Assembly: GCA_947164825.1 (NCBI GenBank)
Contig: CAMUYE010000006.1
Location: forward strand, 1-51,645
Origin: an uncultured Clostridia bacterium
GTDB lineage: Bacteria > Bacillota > Clostridia > Oscillospirales > Oscillospiraceae
DNA length: 51,645 nucleotides
Direction of reading: 5' to 3'
Under the pieces are notes generated by a model. That model ran no database searches. It saw only the letters and a program-made list of their open reading frames with translations, and was not told the origin of the DNA. Shown here one piece after another: positions 7,964 through 17,700 of this stretch (within the stretch, counting starts at the first letter, position 1; the number at the start of each line of letters is the position of its first letter). Position numbers and translations under genes: made by a program.

Positions 7964-9140
7964 CAATATCAAAGCCATGCAGGATCCTGCGCCGCGAAAG
8001 CGCGGGTGGCTGCGCTGGCTCCTTCTGATCCTGGCGGTGCTGCTTGTGCTGCTCTACGCGGCCAGCCTGATTTTCCCCCGGGCGGTAAATCCGGACCGAC
8101 TGGTTCGATATTTCCGCTATATGGGGCTGCGGGACAAGGAGAGCTACGGCCAGATCAGCTTTGAAGGCGGCGCCGGCAACGTCTATGCCGGGTTCGACGA
8201 CGGCCTGCTTGTGGGGACCGAAAGCGGTCTTACGCTCTATTCGCTGGACGGCGAGCAGAAGGCCTTAATCCAGGGCTCTCAGCCTTCGCCGATTCTGCGT
8301 ACCGGCAGCAGCGTCAGTCTTCTGTTCAGCCCGGGCAGCTCCTATGCTGCGGCAGTGGGGAAGGGCGGCGCCGTTCTGCTCGACGGCGCTCTGAGCGGGA
8401 GTTTTGTGGATGCCTCCGTCAGCACGGACGGCTATACGGCCTATTTGACCGCCGAGAGCGGCAGCAAGGCTGTGGCGACGGTGCTCAATCCGAAAATGGA
8501 AGCGATGTATCGCTTTTCCTCCCGGACGCGTTATCTCAACGCCTGCGCCGTCTCTCCGAAGGGCGAATACCTGGCTGTTGCCAGCCTCGAAGAGGAGCAG
8601 AGCATTTACCGTTCCGGCGTCACGATCCTCCGGACTGACGAAGGCATCACCGATCTCGAACGGGAGGAGAATTCCGCCGTCCGCATTGAGCTGGGCAACC
8701 AGGTCATCTATGAGCTTCGCTTTTTGGACAAAACCCGTCTGCTCGCCGTGACCCAGAACGCCCTTGTATTTCTGAATACAGAGGGCAAAACCCTCAGCGA
8801 GTTCAGTCTGTGGGAGACGCAGCTGATCGATTACAGCTTCAGCGAGGACGGCTGGCTGGTGCTTGCGCTGCGTGAAAACGGCGGCGTCAGCCGCGTCCTT
8901 ACCCTGGACGCTTCCGGCCGGACCCTGGGCGAGCTGGAACTTACCGACCGCGTCCGTTCCGTATCCGCTGCAGAGGGCTATGCCGCTGTGCTCACGGATC
9001 GCAGTCTCCAAATCTGCGACCGCAAGCTCAAGGAATGCGATCGCAGCCTGGATACCGGCTCCGCCATCCGGGTCATCGCCCGGTCCGACGGTACCGCCCT
9101 CCTTGTTGAGAGCGGCAGCACCAAGCTTTTTATTCCGTGA
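7956..9140 (+). CDS. Membrane-anchored propeller-like protein (DUF5711-like)
   Basis: About 394 residues. It has a short basic N-terminus (PAPRKRGW), one membrane anchor (WLLLILAVLLVLLYAASLIF type, about 20-40) and a long extracytoplasmic part. That part is made of repeating beta-strand segments of about 40-50 residues (for example VYAGFDDGLLVGTESGLTLYS), as in a WD40/PQQ-like propeller. Size and organisation resemble the DUF5711 family found beside housekeeping genes in clostridia; this assignment is from memory of the family and is tentative. The start is uncertain: TTG at 7956 overlaps the truA stop and has AAGGCGG nine bases upstream, and an ATG lies at 7977. No catalytic motif is visible. 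Confidence 0.7.
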   Translation: MSSNIKAMQDPAPRKRGWLRWLLLILAVLLVLLYAASLIFPRAVNPDRLVRYFRYMGLRDKESYGQISFEGGAGNVYAGFDDGLLVGTESGLTLYSLDGEQKALIQGSQPSPILRTGSSVSLLFSPGSSYAAAVGKGGAVLLDGALSGSFVDASVSTDGYTAYLTAESGSKAVATVLNPKMEAMYRFSSRTRYLNACAVSPKGEYLAVASLEEEQSIYRSGVTILRTDEGITDLEREENSAVRIELGNQVIYELRFLDKTRLLAVTQNALVFLNTEGKTLSEFSLWETQLIDYSFSEDGWLVLALRENGGVSRVLTLDASGRTLGELELTDRVRSVSAAEGYAAVLTDRSLQICDRKLKECDRSLDTGSAIRVIARSDGTALLVESGSTKLFIP

Positions 9141-9146
9141 CTCAAT

Positions 9147-9165
9147 GGGCGCCCGGTGCGCGCCC
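9147..9165. repeat. Short GC palindrome between genes
   Basis: GGGCGC (9147-9152) and GCGCCC (9160-9165) form a stem with a 7-nt loop. It resembles the window's dispersed GGGCG palindromes but lacks the GTAGG lead. There is no T-run, so a terminator role is doubtful. Confidence 0.5.
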
Positions 9166-9206
9166 GGATTCACGCAATCCTTTCCTGAAAGGAGTACACC
9201 ACATTG

Positions 9207-11522
9207 ATGAAACCCACACTCTGCAGCCGCTGCAACAAAAACGTGGCTGTGATCTTTATCACCAAAATCGAAAACGGCAGGACCACCAACGAGGGCCTGT
9301 GTTTGAAGTGCGCCAAGGACCTGGGAATCAAGCAGGTCGACGATATGGTCAAGCAGATGGGGATCTCCGACGAGGACCTGGAAAACCTCTCCGGCGAGAT
9401 GATGTCCATGCTGGGCGGCAACCCGAATCCGGATCCCGACGCCCCTGAAGACGAGGACGAGAGCGGCCAGACCGCCACCTTCCCCTTCCTGAACAAGCTC
9501 TTCGGCGGCATGATGGGGCAGGGAAGCGGCAATTTGCCCGCTGAGCGCCCTGAGCCCCCAAAGAACAGCAATTCCGCGCCCCCCTCCCAGCCGCCCAGGA
9601 AGAAGCATAAATTCCTGGACGCCTACTGTCTGGATCTGACGCAGCGCGCCCGGGAGGGCAAGCTGGACCGGATCGTGGGCCGGGAGGAGGAGACCGAGCG
9701 GGTCATCCAGATCCTCAACCGCCGCCAGAAGAACAACCCCTGCCTGATCGGCGAGCCCGGCGTGGGCAAGACCGCCATCGCGGAGGGCCTGGCCCAAAAG
9801 ATCGCCAAGGGCGAGGTGCCCTACAAGCTCCGGGATAAAGAAGTATTCCTCCTGGATATGACCGCCATGGTGGCGGGCACCCAGTTCCGGGGGCAGTTTG
9901 AAAGCCGCATGAAGAACCTGATCGGCGAGATCAAGGCCTGCGGCAATATCATCCTGGTCATCGACGAGGTCCACAACCTGGTGGGCGCGGGCGACGCCGA
10001 GGGCTCCATGAACGCTGCCAACATCCTCAAACCCGCCCTCTCCCGGGGCGAGGTCCAGGTGGTGGGCGCCACGACCTTCAAGGAGTACCGCAAGTATATC
10101 GAAAAGGACTCCGCCCTGGAGCGCCGCTTCCAGCCCGTGACGGTCAACGAGCCCAACATCGAGCAGTCCATCGAGATCATCAAGGGCATCGCTTCCTACT
10201 ACGAGCAGTACCACGGCGTGGAGATCAGCCCGGAGCTGGCCCGGCAGACGGTCCTGCTCTCCGAGCGCTATATCACAGACCGCTACCTGCCCGACAAGGC
10301 CATCGACCTGCTGGACGAGGCCTGCTCCGACGAGAACCTCCGCAATCCCGTCATCAACGAGCTCGCCACGGCCTCCAAGGATCTCTCCGACGTGGAGTTC
10401 GAGCTGAAAATGCTCACGGACAAGACCGAGGAGAAGACCCAGGCCGACTATGAGCGGATTGCCACGCTGAAATCCAAATCCCTCCAGCTTGGGGGGAAAA
10501 TCGCGGAGCTGGAGGCCCAGCCAAAGCCCCGGCTGACCATGGAAAACCTGGCCCGGGTCATCGAGCTCTGGACCAAGATCCCCGCGTCCAAGATCCAGGC
10601 CCAGGAGTACGAACAGCTCCGCAATTTGGAGGCCAACCTGAAAAAGCACGTGGTGGGCCAGGACGAGGCCATCTCCGCCATCTGCACCGCCATCCGCCGC
10701 TCCCGGGCGGGCATCAGCCCCAAGCGCCGTCCCGTGTCCTTCATCTTCGTGGGCGCCACCGGCGTGGGCAAGACCGAGCTGGTGAAGCGTCTGGCCGACG
10801 AGCTCTTTGAGTCCGTGGAGTCCCTGGTCCGGCTGGATATGTCCGAGTATATGGAGAAGCACTCCGTCTCCAAGATCATCGGTTCGCCTCCTGGCTACGT
10901 GGGCTACGACGAGGCGGGGCAGCTCACGGAGAAGATCCGCCGCAAGCCCTACTCCGTCATCCTCTTCGACGAGATCGAGAAGGCCCATCCCGACGTGCTG
11001 AACATCCTTCTGCAGATCCTCGACGACGGCCGCATCACCGACGCCCAGGGGCGACTGGTGAACTTCGAGAACACCATTATCGTCATGACCTCCAACGCCG
11101 GCTCCGACCGGAAGGAGGGCTCCGTGGGCTTCGGCAAGAGCCTCACCGAGCAGACCCGGGAAAAAGCGCTGAAGGCTCTGGGCGAGTTCCTGCGGCCCGA
11201 GTTTATCAACCGGGTGGACGAGATCGTCTGCTTCAACAAGCTCTCCGAGGCCAACTTCCGGGATATCGCTGTCATTATGCTGAACGAGCTGAAGACCGGG
11301 CTGGCGGACCGGGGCATCGCTCTGGGCTGGGACGACGCGGTGCTGGACTATCTGACGAAGAAGTCCTACTCCGTCCAGTACGGCGCGAGAAACCTCCGCC
11401 GCACCATCGAGAAGGAGATCGAGAACCCCATCGCCGAAAAGATCATCGACAGCTACAAAGATCCCATCCGGATCATCCGTCTGTCCGCTGCCGACGACGC
11501 GATTACCGTAGAAGCAAAGTGA
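9207..11522 (+). CDS. clpE: ClpE-type AAA+ unfoldase (Clp ATPase with N-terminal zinc finger)
   Basis: A 771-residue double-AAA+ Clp ATPase. The N-terminus has a four-cysteine finger (CSRCNKN...CLKCAKDLG), the hallmark of ClpE rather than ClpC. An acidic/Pro linker follows. AAA1 has GEPGVGKT and [15 protein letters not shown]2 has GATGVGKT and [16 protein letters not shown] tripeptide in [10 protein letters not shown] sits where ClpC/ClpA bind ClpP, so it probably partners with the ClpP at 46.05 kb. GAAAGGAG lies at 9187-9194; TTG at 9204 directly precedes ATG 9207 and either could initiate. No CtsR (TTTGAC repeat) operator was recognised upstream. The next gene overlaps its stop codon. Confidence 0.9.
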   Translation: MKPTLCSRCNKNVAVIFITKIENGRTTNEGLCLKCAKDLGIKQVDDMVKQMGISDEDLENLSGEMMSMLGGNPNPDPDAPEDEDESGQTATFPFLNKLFGGMMGQGSGNLPAERPEPPKNSNSAPPSQPPRKKHKFLDAYCLDLTQRAREGKLDRIVGREEETERVIQILNRRQKNNPCLIGEPGVGKTAIAEGLAQKIAKGEVPYKLRDKEVFLLDMTAMVAGTQFRGQFESRMKNLIGEIKACGNIILVIDEVHNLVGAGDAEGSMNAANILKPALSRGEVQVVGATTFKEYRKYIEKDSALERRFQPVTVNEPNIEQSIEIIKGIASYYEQYHGVEISPELARQTVLLSERYITDRYLPDKAIDLLDEACSDENLRNPVINELATASKDLSDVEFELKMLTDKTEEKTQADYERIATLKSKSLQLGGKIAELEAQPKPRLTMENLARVIELWTKIPASKIQAQEYEQLRNLEANLKKHVVGQDEAISAICTAIRRSRAGISPKRRPVSFIFVGATGVGKTELVKRLADELFESVESLVRLDMSEYMEKHSVSKIIGSPPGYVGYDEAGQLTEKIRRKPYSVILFDEIEKAHPDVLNILLQILDDGRITDAQGRLVNFENTIIVMTSNAGSDRKEGSVGFGKSLTEQTREKALKALGEFLRPEFINRVDEIVCFNKLSEANFRDIAVIMLNELKTGLADRGIALGWDDAVLDYLTKKSYSVQYGARNLRRTIEKEIENPIAEKIIDSYKDPIRIIRLSAADDAITVEAK

Positions 11523-12034
11523 AGACAAAACAAGTTGCGCTCGGCGGCGTCCTGGCCGCCCTGGCCGTGGTGATCCTGCTGTTGGGCGGCATCATCCCCA
11601 TGGGAACCTACCTGGCCCCCATGCTGGCCTCTCTGCCGCTGATCGTTTTGCTGGCGGAGCTGCCCAAGGGCCTGTGCATCGGCTGGTACGCCGTTGTGGC
11701 AGTCCTGGGCGCTGTGCTCTGCCCGGACAAGGAGACGGCCTTCGTCTTCGTCTTCCTGGGCTGGTATCCCATCCTCCGGCCCGCCCTGGAACGGCTCCCG
11801 CGCTGGCTTCGGATCCCGGTCAAGCTGCTGATTTTCCTGATTGCCGTCTCCGCCCTCTATGCCCTGCTGATCCTGGTTTTCCAATTGGAAGCCCTGGTCA
11901 ACGAGGCCAGGGAAACCGGTATTCCCATGCTGATCGGCCTTCTGGCCGTGGGCTGCGTGACCTTCCTGCTCTTTGACCTCCTGCTTTTCCGGCTGACAAA
12001 TATCTACAAATACAATATAAAACGGAAGAAGTGA
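11519..12034 (+). CDS. Small polytopic membrane protein, unknown function
   Basis: A 171-residue hydrophobic protein with about four to five membrane segments (about 5-27, 32-47, 55-70, 98-125 and 135-158) and a basic C-terminus NIYKYNIKRKK. The motif LCPDKETAFVFVFLGWYPILRP is conserved-looking and recalls a family of unnamed clostridial membrane proteins (some ECF S-component-like). I do not assign a substrate. It starts with GTG at 11519, overlapping the clpE stop by 4 bases, so it is translationally coupled to the unfoldase gene. Its last codons form the 5' arm of the terminator. Confidence 0.8.
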   Translation: MKTKQVALGGVLAALAVVILLLGGIIPMGTYLAPMLASLPLIVLLAELPKGLCIGWYAVVAVLGAVLCPDKETAFVFVFLGWYPILRPALERLPRWLRIPVKLLIFLIAVSALYALLILVFQLEALVNEARETGIPMLIGLLAVGCVTFLLFDLLLFRLTNIYKYNIKRKK

Positions 12035-12056
12035 GCCTCGCTCGCTTCTTCCGTTT
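12019..12056 (+). terminator. Terminator overlapping the end of the membrane protein gene
   Basis: AAAACGGAAGAAGTGAGC and GCTCGCTTCTTCCGTTTT pair (one G-U) around a CTC loop. The T-run makes it a rho-independent terminator. With A-tracts on one side and T-tracts on the other it can work in both directions, and a minus-strand gene ends at 12114. Confidence 0.85.
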
Positions 12057-12113
12057 TATCGTATATTCCGGTTTTGCGCTCCCGGCTGCAAAACTCCCGG
12101 GAGGAACCGCGTA

Positions 12114-13370
12114 TCAGGCGCCCAGCAGGTTCTGATCGAAGGCGAAAAGGGCCTCGTTGATTTCAAAAATATCGTATTTGCCGTTGGAAATGAAATATTC
12201 AATGATCACGTCGAATTTGCTGCTGTGGGACAGGGCGAAGCCCGCTTTCATCAGCAGCTCCTGCGTCTCCTTCAGCGGCAGCTCCAGAGCGATGGCAAAG
12301 GCAATGGCCGTGGGCTTGGAGGGGCGGTAGTGGGGATCGGAGCGGATTTTGGAAAAGAGTTTGCGATCCACGTTGGCCCGCTTGTAGCAGGCGGCGTCGG
12401 TCATGCCCTTTTCATCGATCTTCCGCAGCAGCATCTGGGAAAAGCTTTCATCCAGGCAGTTCAACCAGGCGTCCAGGCCCTGACCCGCTCCAAAGCCCGC
12501 AGTCTTTGCGGCGTCCGGACCCGGTCTCGCGTAGCCCGGGGCGTCCTGCTTTGGCAGAGCCGCCTCCTCTGCGGCGGGCCTGGGAGCGGCGGCAGGCCGG
12601 GGAGCTGCGCCGCTGAAAGGCGCTTCGCACTCGAAGTTGGCATACGCGTCTTCCCATGCCGCGGACGGAGCGGCAGAATCGGACTTCTTTTTGCTTCGGC
12701 GGAAGAGCTTCTTTTTTTGCTTCTGAGCGGCCGGCTGCGCAGTGGGCATGGCGGCGGGTTTTGCTGCGAAGGCCTCTGTCGGATATCCCATGGAGGCCAG
12801 AGCCCACTGCCGCTGCTCCTCCCGAAGACGGGCTGAACGCTCCTCTGGCAGATAACGGTCCAGATAGGACTGGACTCCCTCGAAGAGCCGGCCGGAAAGC
12901 CGGAAGCTGGCGGGATCGTAGACCACCAGCGTGATCTCCATCTCATGAGCCAGCAGGAAGGCGCCGATCTCCCGGACGGCGACCTGGAGGGCCTGATCCT
13001 TTGGATAGCCGTAAGCGCCGGCGGAGATCAGCGGGAAGGCCATGGTCTCACAGCCCTGCTCCAGGGCCAGCTCCATAGAGCTGCGATAGCAGGCCCGCAG
13101 CAGTTCTTCTTCGTTCCGATCGCCGCCGCACCAGACGGGACCCACCGTGTGGACGACCCATTTTGCAGGCAGCCCAAAGCCGGGAGAGAGCTTTGCCTCT
13201 CCCACCCGGCAGCCTCCCAGACCGGCGCAGTATTCCCGCAGCTCCGGCCCGGCGGCCCGGTGAATGGCGCCGTCCACGCCCCCGCCGCCCAGCAGACTGG
13301 GGTTGGCCGCGTTGACGACGGCGTCCACCTGCAATTTGGTGATGTCAGCGCGAATGATGTGAAAGGGCAT
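12114..13370 (-). CDS. Macro domain protein with C-terminal HTH-like domain
   Basis: 418 residues. Positions 1-170 form a macro domain: [20 protein letters not shown] (18-37) and SAGAYGYP (116-123) are the ADP-ribose-binding loops. This relates it to O-acetyl-ADP-ribose deacetylases and ADP-ribosyl hydrolases. An Ala/Pro-rich low-complexity linker (about 200-300) with a [11 protein letters not shown] basic patch leads to a conserved helical domain at 300-418 ([48 protein letters not shown]). That domain looks like an XRE/HTH-type nucleic-acid-binding fold. AAAGGA lies upstream of the ATG. It follows queH by 57 bp on the same strand. Whether it acts on proteins, nucleic acids or free metabolites is unknown. 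Confidence 0.85.
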   Translation of the reverse strand: MPFHIIRADITKLQVDAVVNAANPSLLGGGGVDGAIHRAAGPELREYCAGLGGCRVGEAKLSPGFGLPAKWVVHTVGPVWCGGDRNEEELLRACYRSSMELALEQGCETMAFPLISAGAYGYPKDQALQVAVREIGAFLLAHEMEITLVVYDPASFRLSGRLFEGVQSYLDRYLPEERSARLREEQRQWALASMGYPTEAFAAKPAAMPTAQPAAQKQKKKLFRRSKKKSDSAAPSAAWEDAYANFECEAPFSGAAPRPAAAPRPAAEEAALPKQDAPGYARPGPDAAKTAGFGAGQGLDAWLNCLDESFSQMLLRKIDEKGMTDAACYKRANVDRKLFSKIRSDPHYRPSKPTAIAFAIALELPLKETQELLMKAGFALSHSSKFDVIIEYFISNGKYDIFEINEALFAFDQNLLGA

Positions 13371-13404
13371 CGTTCCGTTCCTTTCTATAGGAGAAAGTCG
13401 GCAG

Positions 13405-13423
13405 GGGCGCGCACGGAGCGCCC
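13405..13423. repeat. GGGCGC palindrome between queH and the macro gene
   Basis: GGGCGC and GCGCCC pair around a 7-nt loop, preceded by GGCAG and followed by GCTTTT. It is similar in layout to the GTAGGGGCG palindromes elsewhere in the window. Confidence 0.5.
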
Positions 13424-13427
13424 GCTT

Positions 13428-13973
13428 TTACCGAATGATCTTTGATGGCTTCAGATAGCGTTCCTGCTCCGAAAAAACACAGCCGCAATACTTCTGCATA
13501 TAGAAGCCCAGCTCCTTGGCCCGCTCCTGTCCCTGCCGGAACAGAGGGCGGAAGTCCCGGTACTGGAACCGGACGTGGAACTCGTCCGCGGCCCGCTCCC
13601 CGACCTCCTTCAGCAGCTCATGGTTCTGATAGGGGGAGATAAAAAGGGAGGAGGTGAAGCTGTCGAAGCCGTTTTGGGCCGCGTACTCTGCCGCGGCAAA
13701 GAGCCGCATCTCATAGCATTTCACGCAGCGGCCGTCGATGTCCTCCGCCACAGCCCGGACGAAGGGCCGCAGGCCGTAGTCGTCCCGCTCCACAAGGGGC
13801 AGGGCGATGGTCCCGGCGTAGTCCCGCAGGCAGTTCCGCCGGGCGCGGTATTCGGTGAAGGGGTGGATGTTCGGGTTGTACCAGTATCCGGTCAGCTCCT
13901 GGCCGTCCTCTCGCAGGGTATCGATGCACATATTTGCGCAGGGCGCGCAGCAGATATGCAGCAGGGTCTTCAT
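13428..13973 (-). CDS. queH: Epoxyqueuosine reductase QueH
   Basis: A 181-residue DUF208/QueH protein. It has the N-terminal HICCAPC motif (8-14), YWYNPNIHPFTEYRAR, RCVKCYEMRL and MQKYCGCVFSEQERY, which supply the conserved cysteines for the iron-sulfur/metal site. QueH catalyses the last step of queuosine tRNA-base synthesis, reducing epoxyqueuosine, and is the non-orthologous alternative to QueG. The ATG at 13973 follows GAGGTG by about 5 bases on the minus strand. That GAGGTG lies inside the 3' arm of the hairpin at 13977-14020, so its initiation could be gated by that structure. No other queuosine gene is in the window. Confidence 0.93.
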   Translation of the reverse strand: MKTLLHICCAPCANMCIDTLREDGQELTGYWYNPNIHPFTEYRARRNCLRDYAGTIALPLVERDDYGLRPFVRAVAEDIDGRCVKCYEMRLFAAAEYAAQNGFDSFTSSLFISPYQNHELLKEVGERAADEFHVRFQYRDFRPLFRQGQERAKELGFYMQKYCGCVFSEQERYLKPSKIIR

Positions 13974-13976
13974 AAA

Positions 13977-14020
13977 AGCACCTCGTTTCTGCGGTTATTT
14001 TATCGCAGAAACGAGGTGCT
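13977..14020 (-). terminator. Strong hairpin: terminator of the ABC operon, overlapping the queH RBS
   Basis: A perfect 17-bp stem (13977-13993 with 14004-14020) has a 10-nt loop. Read on the minus strand it ends GCTTTT followed directly by the queH ATG. It terminates the operon ending at 14029, and its 3' arm contains the GAGGTG that serves as the queH Shine-Dalgarno. Confidence 0.85.
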
Positions 14021-14028
14021 GTCAACCA

Positions 14029-14691
14029 TTATTCCAGCCTTCCGTCCACCAGCCGCAGGATCTGGTCGGCCCGTGCGGCCACGTCGGGGTCGTGGGTCAC
14101 CACAATCACGCAGCGCCCCTCCTCGTGAGCGGCCCGAAGCAGAAGCTCCACAATCTGCTCGGAGTTGGCCGTATCCAGATTCCCCGTGGGCTCGTCGGCC
14201 AGGATGACCTGTGCGCCGGTGGCCAGGGCCCGGGCGATTGCCACCCGCTGCTGCTCGCCGCCGGAGAGGGCCGCCGGATACCGGGCCAGGAGCTCCGGCC
14301 CAAGACCCACCTGGGCCGCCAAAGCCTCGGAGCGGCGCTTCTGCTCCGTCTGGGGGAGCTTCTGCAGCTCCATGGGGTAGCAGATGTTCTCCGTGACGTT
14401 CAGCAGGGGAAAGAGGGCGAAGTCCTGGTAGATGGTAGTCACCTGAGTGCGGCGGTAGCGCCGGGGATCCAGGTTGGCGGTGGAGATCCCGTCGTAGCGG
14501 ATCTCCCCGGCCGTCGGCAGCAGCAGGGCCGCCAGCAGAGACATAAGGGTGCTCTTGCCTGAGCCGGACTTGCCCACCAGGGCGTAGAGCCTCCCCGGTT
14601 CGAAGTCCGCGCTGACGCCCCGCAGCACGGTTTTCGCCCGGGTGCCCTTGCCGTATTGAAAATGAACGTCTTTTGCTTCCAGTAATGCCAT
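14029..14691 (-). CDS. ABC transporter ATPase, MacB/LolD-like
   Basis: A 220-residue ATPase with Walker A GKSGSGKST, Q-loop TTIYQDFALFPLLNVTENICYP, signature LSGGEQQR, Walker B VILADEPTGNLD and VTHDPDVAARAD. DEPTGNLD and the length fit the MacB/LolD/BceA branch, which works with FtsX-like permeases in extracytoplasmic extrusion or peptide resistance rather than import. The ATG at 14691 is preceded by GGGAGGA; an in-frame ATG at 14727 has no such site. It is the last gene of the minus-strand operon starting at the BlaI-like repressor, 54 bp after the permease. Confidence 0.92.
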   Translation of the reverse strand: MALLEAKDVHFQYGKGTRAKTVLRGVSADFEPGRLYALVGKSGSGKSTLMSLLAALLLPTAGEIRYDGISTANLDPRRYRRTQVTTIYQDFALFPLLNVTENICYPMELQKLPQTEQKRRSEALAAQVGLGPELLARYPAALSGGEQQRVAIARALATGAQVILADEPTGNLDTANSEQIVELLLRAAHEEGRCVIVVTHDPDVAARADQILRLVDGRLE

Positions 14692-14714
14692 GACGGATCC
14701 TCCCATGTGAGTAT

Positions 14715-14736
14715 GTAGCGCGGGCAATCTGCCCGC
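14715..14736. repeat. GTAG-led palindrome between permease and ATPase
   Basis: GTAGC is followed by GCGGGCA (14720-14726) and TGCCCGC (14730-14736) with an ATC loop. It is a member of the dispersed GTAG-led palindrome family, with a stem sequence different from the other copies. Confidence 0.6.
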
Positions 14737-14745
14737 AAAAAGCGC

Positions 14746-17700
14746 CTATTCGTCCCGGTCCGACTTGACGGGGCGGCGTGTGAGACACAGTCCCATAACG
14801 CACGCGCCAAGCAGCCACAGCCCGCCGAAGCCCAGGGACAGCGCAAGCCCCTGCGTCGTGAACAGCCTGAAATACCTGCACAGTCCCAGGCCTGCAGCCA
14901 GGCCCAGCAGGCAGAGCCCGGCCTGCTCCGTGAAGAGACTGCCGAAGGCCCGGGCCCGGCCCGTGCCGGTGCAGTGCATGAGCCAGATCTCCCGCCGCCG
15001 GGCCAGGAGCTGCAGGACGCTCAGAATCAGCGCCAGCAGCAGGACCAGCCCGGACACCACCGGAAAGATCCGGTCCATATACCAGAGCCGCTGCTCCACG
15101 GAGCGCTTTGTAGCCAGGAAGACCTGATCCTCCAGCAGGAAGGGCTTTCGCACGCCGGAGGCGTCGCCCACCTCTGTGAAGCCCAGCTCCGCCAGGCACT
15201 GCTTCAGCCCCTCCAGATCCGAAGCCCGGAAGCGGAAGACGGCGCTTTTCAGCGAAAGATCATTCCGATAGGGATTCAGGGATCGGACTTTTTCAAAGAA
15301 GGTCCAGAGAGCCGAAGCCTCCTCGCCGACGGACACGGGCAGCTCTGAGGAAAGGAAGATCGGATCCCGGGGGCTGCTGCCGTGGTAGACGCCTATGATA
15401 TGGTAGGGGATCAGCGTGATCTGCCCCGACCCGGCCCGATCTGCCCAGAGACCGGTGACGGCCTGCAGGAAGTATCCGCCCAGCCGCAAGTCCCATTCCT
15501 CCAACAGGGCGTCGGAGACGACGCAATCCTTCGCGTCCAGGAGAAGACCCAGCTCCAGGGAGTTGTCGATGAGGGACCGGATCTTCCGCTGTTCCGCGTC
15601 CCAGCTCTTCTCCGGCGTGGTCTGCTCCACGTGACCCGTCAGAGACGACGGGGGGAGGGACATCGTCGTAGCCTCCGTGGGATCCTCTACGGAGATTACG
15701 GAGCCGTCGGCCTGAACCTGCAGATAAATCGGGTGACATTGCATACTTTCATCGGAACGGAATTCCAGCCATTGGATATCTTCATTGCGGAACATGAGCT
15801 GGGGCAGGTCTGACATGGAATTCGTGTGGATCAGCAGCGGATCGTTGGTCGCGGATTGCCGGGCGAGCCGGGAGGCCTGGAATTCTCCGTAGGGGATCTC
15901 GGGAAGCTTTACGGGTCCCGCGATGCTGTAATGGGGGATATTCAGGATCTCGGGCTCTCCCGTCCTGGTATCGTCGTGGTAGATCTCTAACGAGCGCAGC
16001 TCCATATCCAGGGCGCAGACGATCTGAACGTGCTGTTCGCCGTACTGCGTGATCGTCAGGTGCGTGGTCTCGGGCAGTTCCGCCAGGGGAAGGACCTCGT
16101 TGAGCTTCAGAAGGGCCACCTGGGCGCTGGAACCGTTCAGATCGGTGAAATAGCCACGGATCTCCGTATTGGTTTCAATGTCACGGAGCCGGAGCTCCGT
16201 ATTCTGCCGGCTCTGGTCCAGGCCGCAGAGCAGGATGGCGGCAGCCAGGGGAGCGAGGAGGGTCACCGCCGTGCGGAAGCCGCCCCGCCTGGCTGCCAGG
16301 AGAGCGTATTTGGCCGCGCCGCCCCGAAGGGTCTGGGTCCTGGTCCGGGTCCGCAGTCCCCGGAGCCGGGCCTTTTGCCGGACCCGGGGGACGGTCCGCT
16401 CTGCCAGAAGCCAGCAGAGCAGACAGGACAGGAGCAGCAGAGCCCCCGCAAGGATCAGATAAAGCATCATAGGCGCCGGCGTTTCGATCAGCTCCACGGT
16501 CCGCCGCAGGGTCAGCTTCGCGTCGGAAAAGCGGGAGCTCACGCTTGGATCCCTGCTAAGAAGCTCTCCCAACTGCCGGGTGACGGCCTTAGCCGCCCAG
16601 TGGCTGAACCAGACGCCTCCCCCGAGGGCCGGCAGAGCCAGCGGGACCATGGCGCTGAGGAAATAGACGGGGACGGCGGCGCGGGGCGCGCCGAGCCGAT
16701 CCATCAGGACCCCTGCCTGCCGCTGTCGGTTGACGAAGAGCCAGAGGTTCAAGGCCAGGAAGCAGAGGGCGGCGAGCGCGCAGAGGAGGGCGATCAGGGA
16801 AGTGGTCCGCAGCATGAGCCGCAGGGGCTCCGCCGCCTGTCCGTAACCCTGGTCGTAGACCGTAAGCCGGACACCCTCCGGAAGGGCGCCCTCCGTAGCC
16901 TGCAGAAAGCGGTCCGCCTGATCATTGTCCAGAAGGTACTGCCCCAGCAGGCTCTCGCTTTTCGCATGGCTCAGATCCAGCTCCGCCTGGGGCGGCAGGA
17001 ACAGGACATTATTCCAATCGCTCTTCGTGTAGAAAATGCCGACAATCTTGAACTCCGCCTCCAGGTCAAAGCCCTGGGCGGGGTCGTAGCAATCGGTTCG
17101 GCTCGGGTCATTTCCCACGGCCAGGGTGAGCGGAAGCTGATCTCCGAGCTCCAGGCCCTCCAGCTTTGCAAGCCGTTCGGAGATCATGCAGACCCTTGCG
17201 CTGCCGGTCAGCTCCTCTGGGGTGAAGCTTCGTCCCTGGATGAGCTGGACGGCCTTTTGCTGGAAGGGAAAGCTTACGGCGGGATCCTCCGGGAAGACGG
17301 CCCGGACGCTGTATCGCCGGACATTGAGCCGCTCGGCCAGCTGTTCGTAGGTTCGGGCACCCGGCGTCTGCTCCCAGGCGTCGGGATCCGGAACCTCCAG
17401 GGGCGGTTCCAGAGCCTCCATGCAATAGGCGACGCCCAGGCTCCCTACGTACCAGCGCCCGTAAACCAGATAGCGCTTCCCGGGCTCCAGGCCTTCCGCG
17501 TAGAGCTCGAGGTTTTTTCCCGCCACGTTTTTGACGGAAAAGAGTACTTGGAGCACGCTGGCGGGCAGGGTGTTCCGGGTGGAGAAGACCCCGGCTTCCT
17601 TTACGCTGACCAGGACGACGCCGTAGTCCGAAACGTTGCTGTTGTCGATAATCTCAGACGCTTCCGGCAGCCAGGCCTGGCACCAGCGGTTGGCGTCCCA

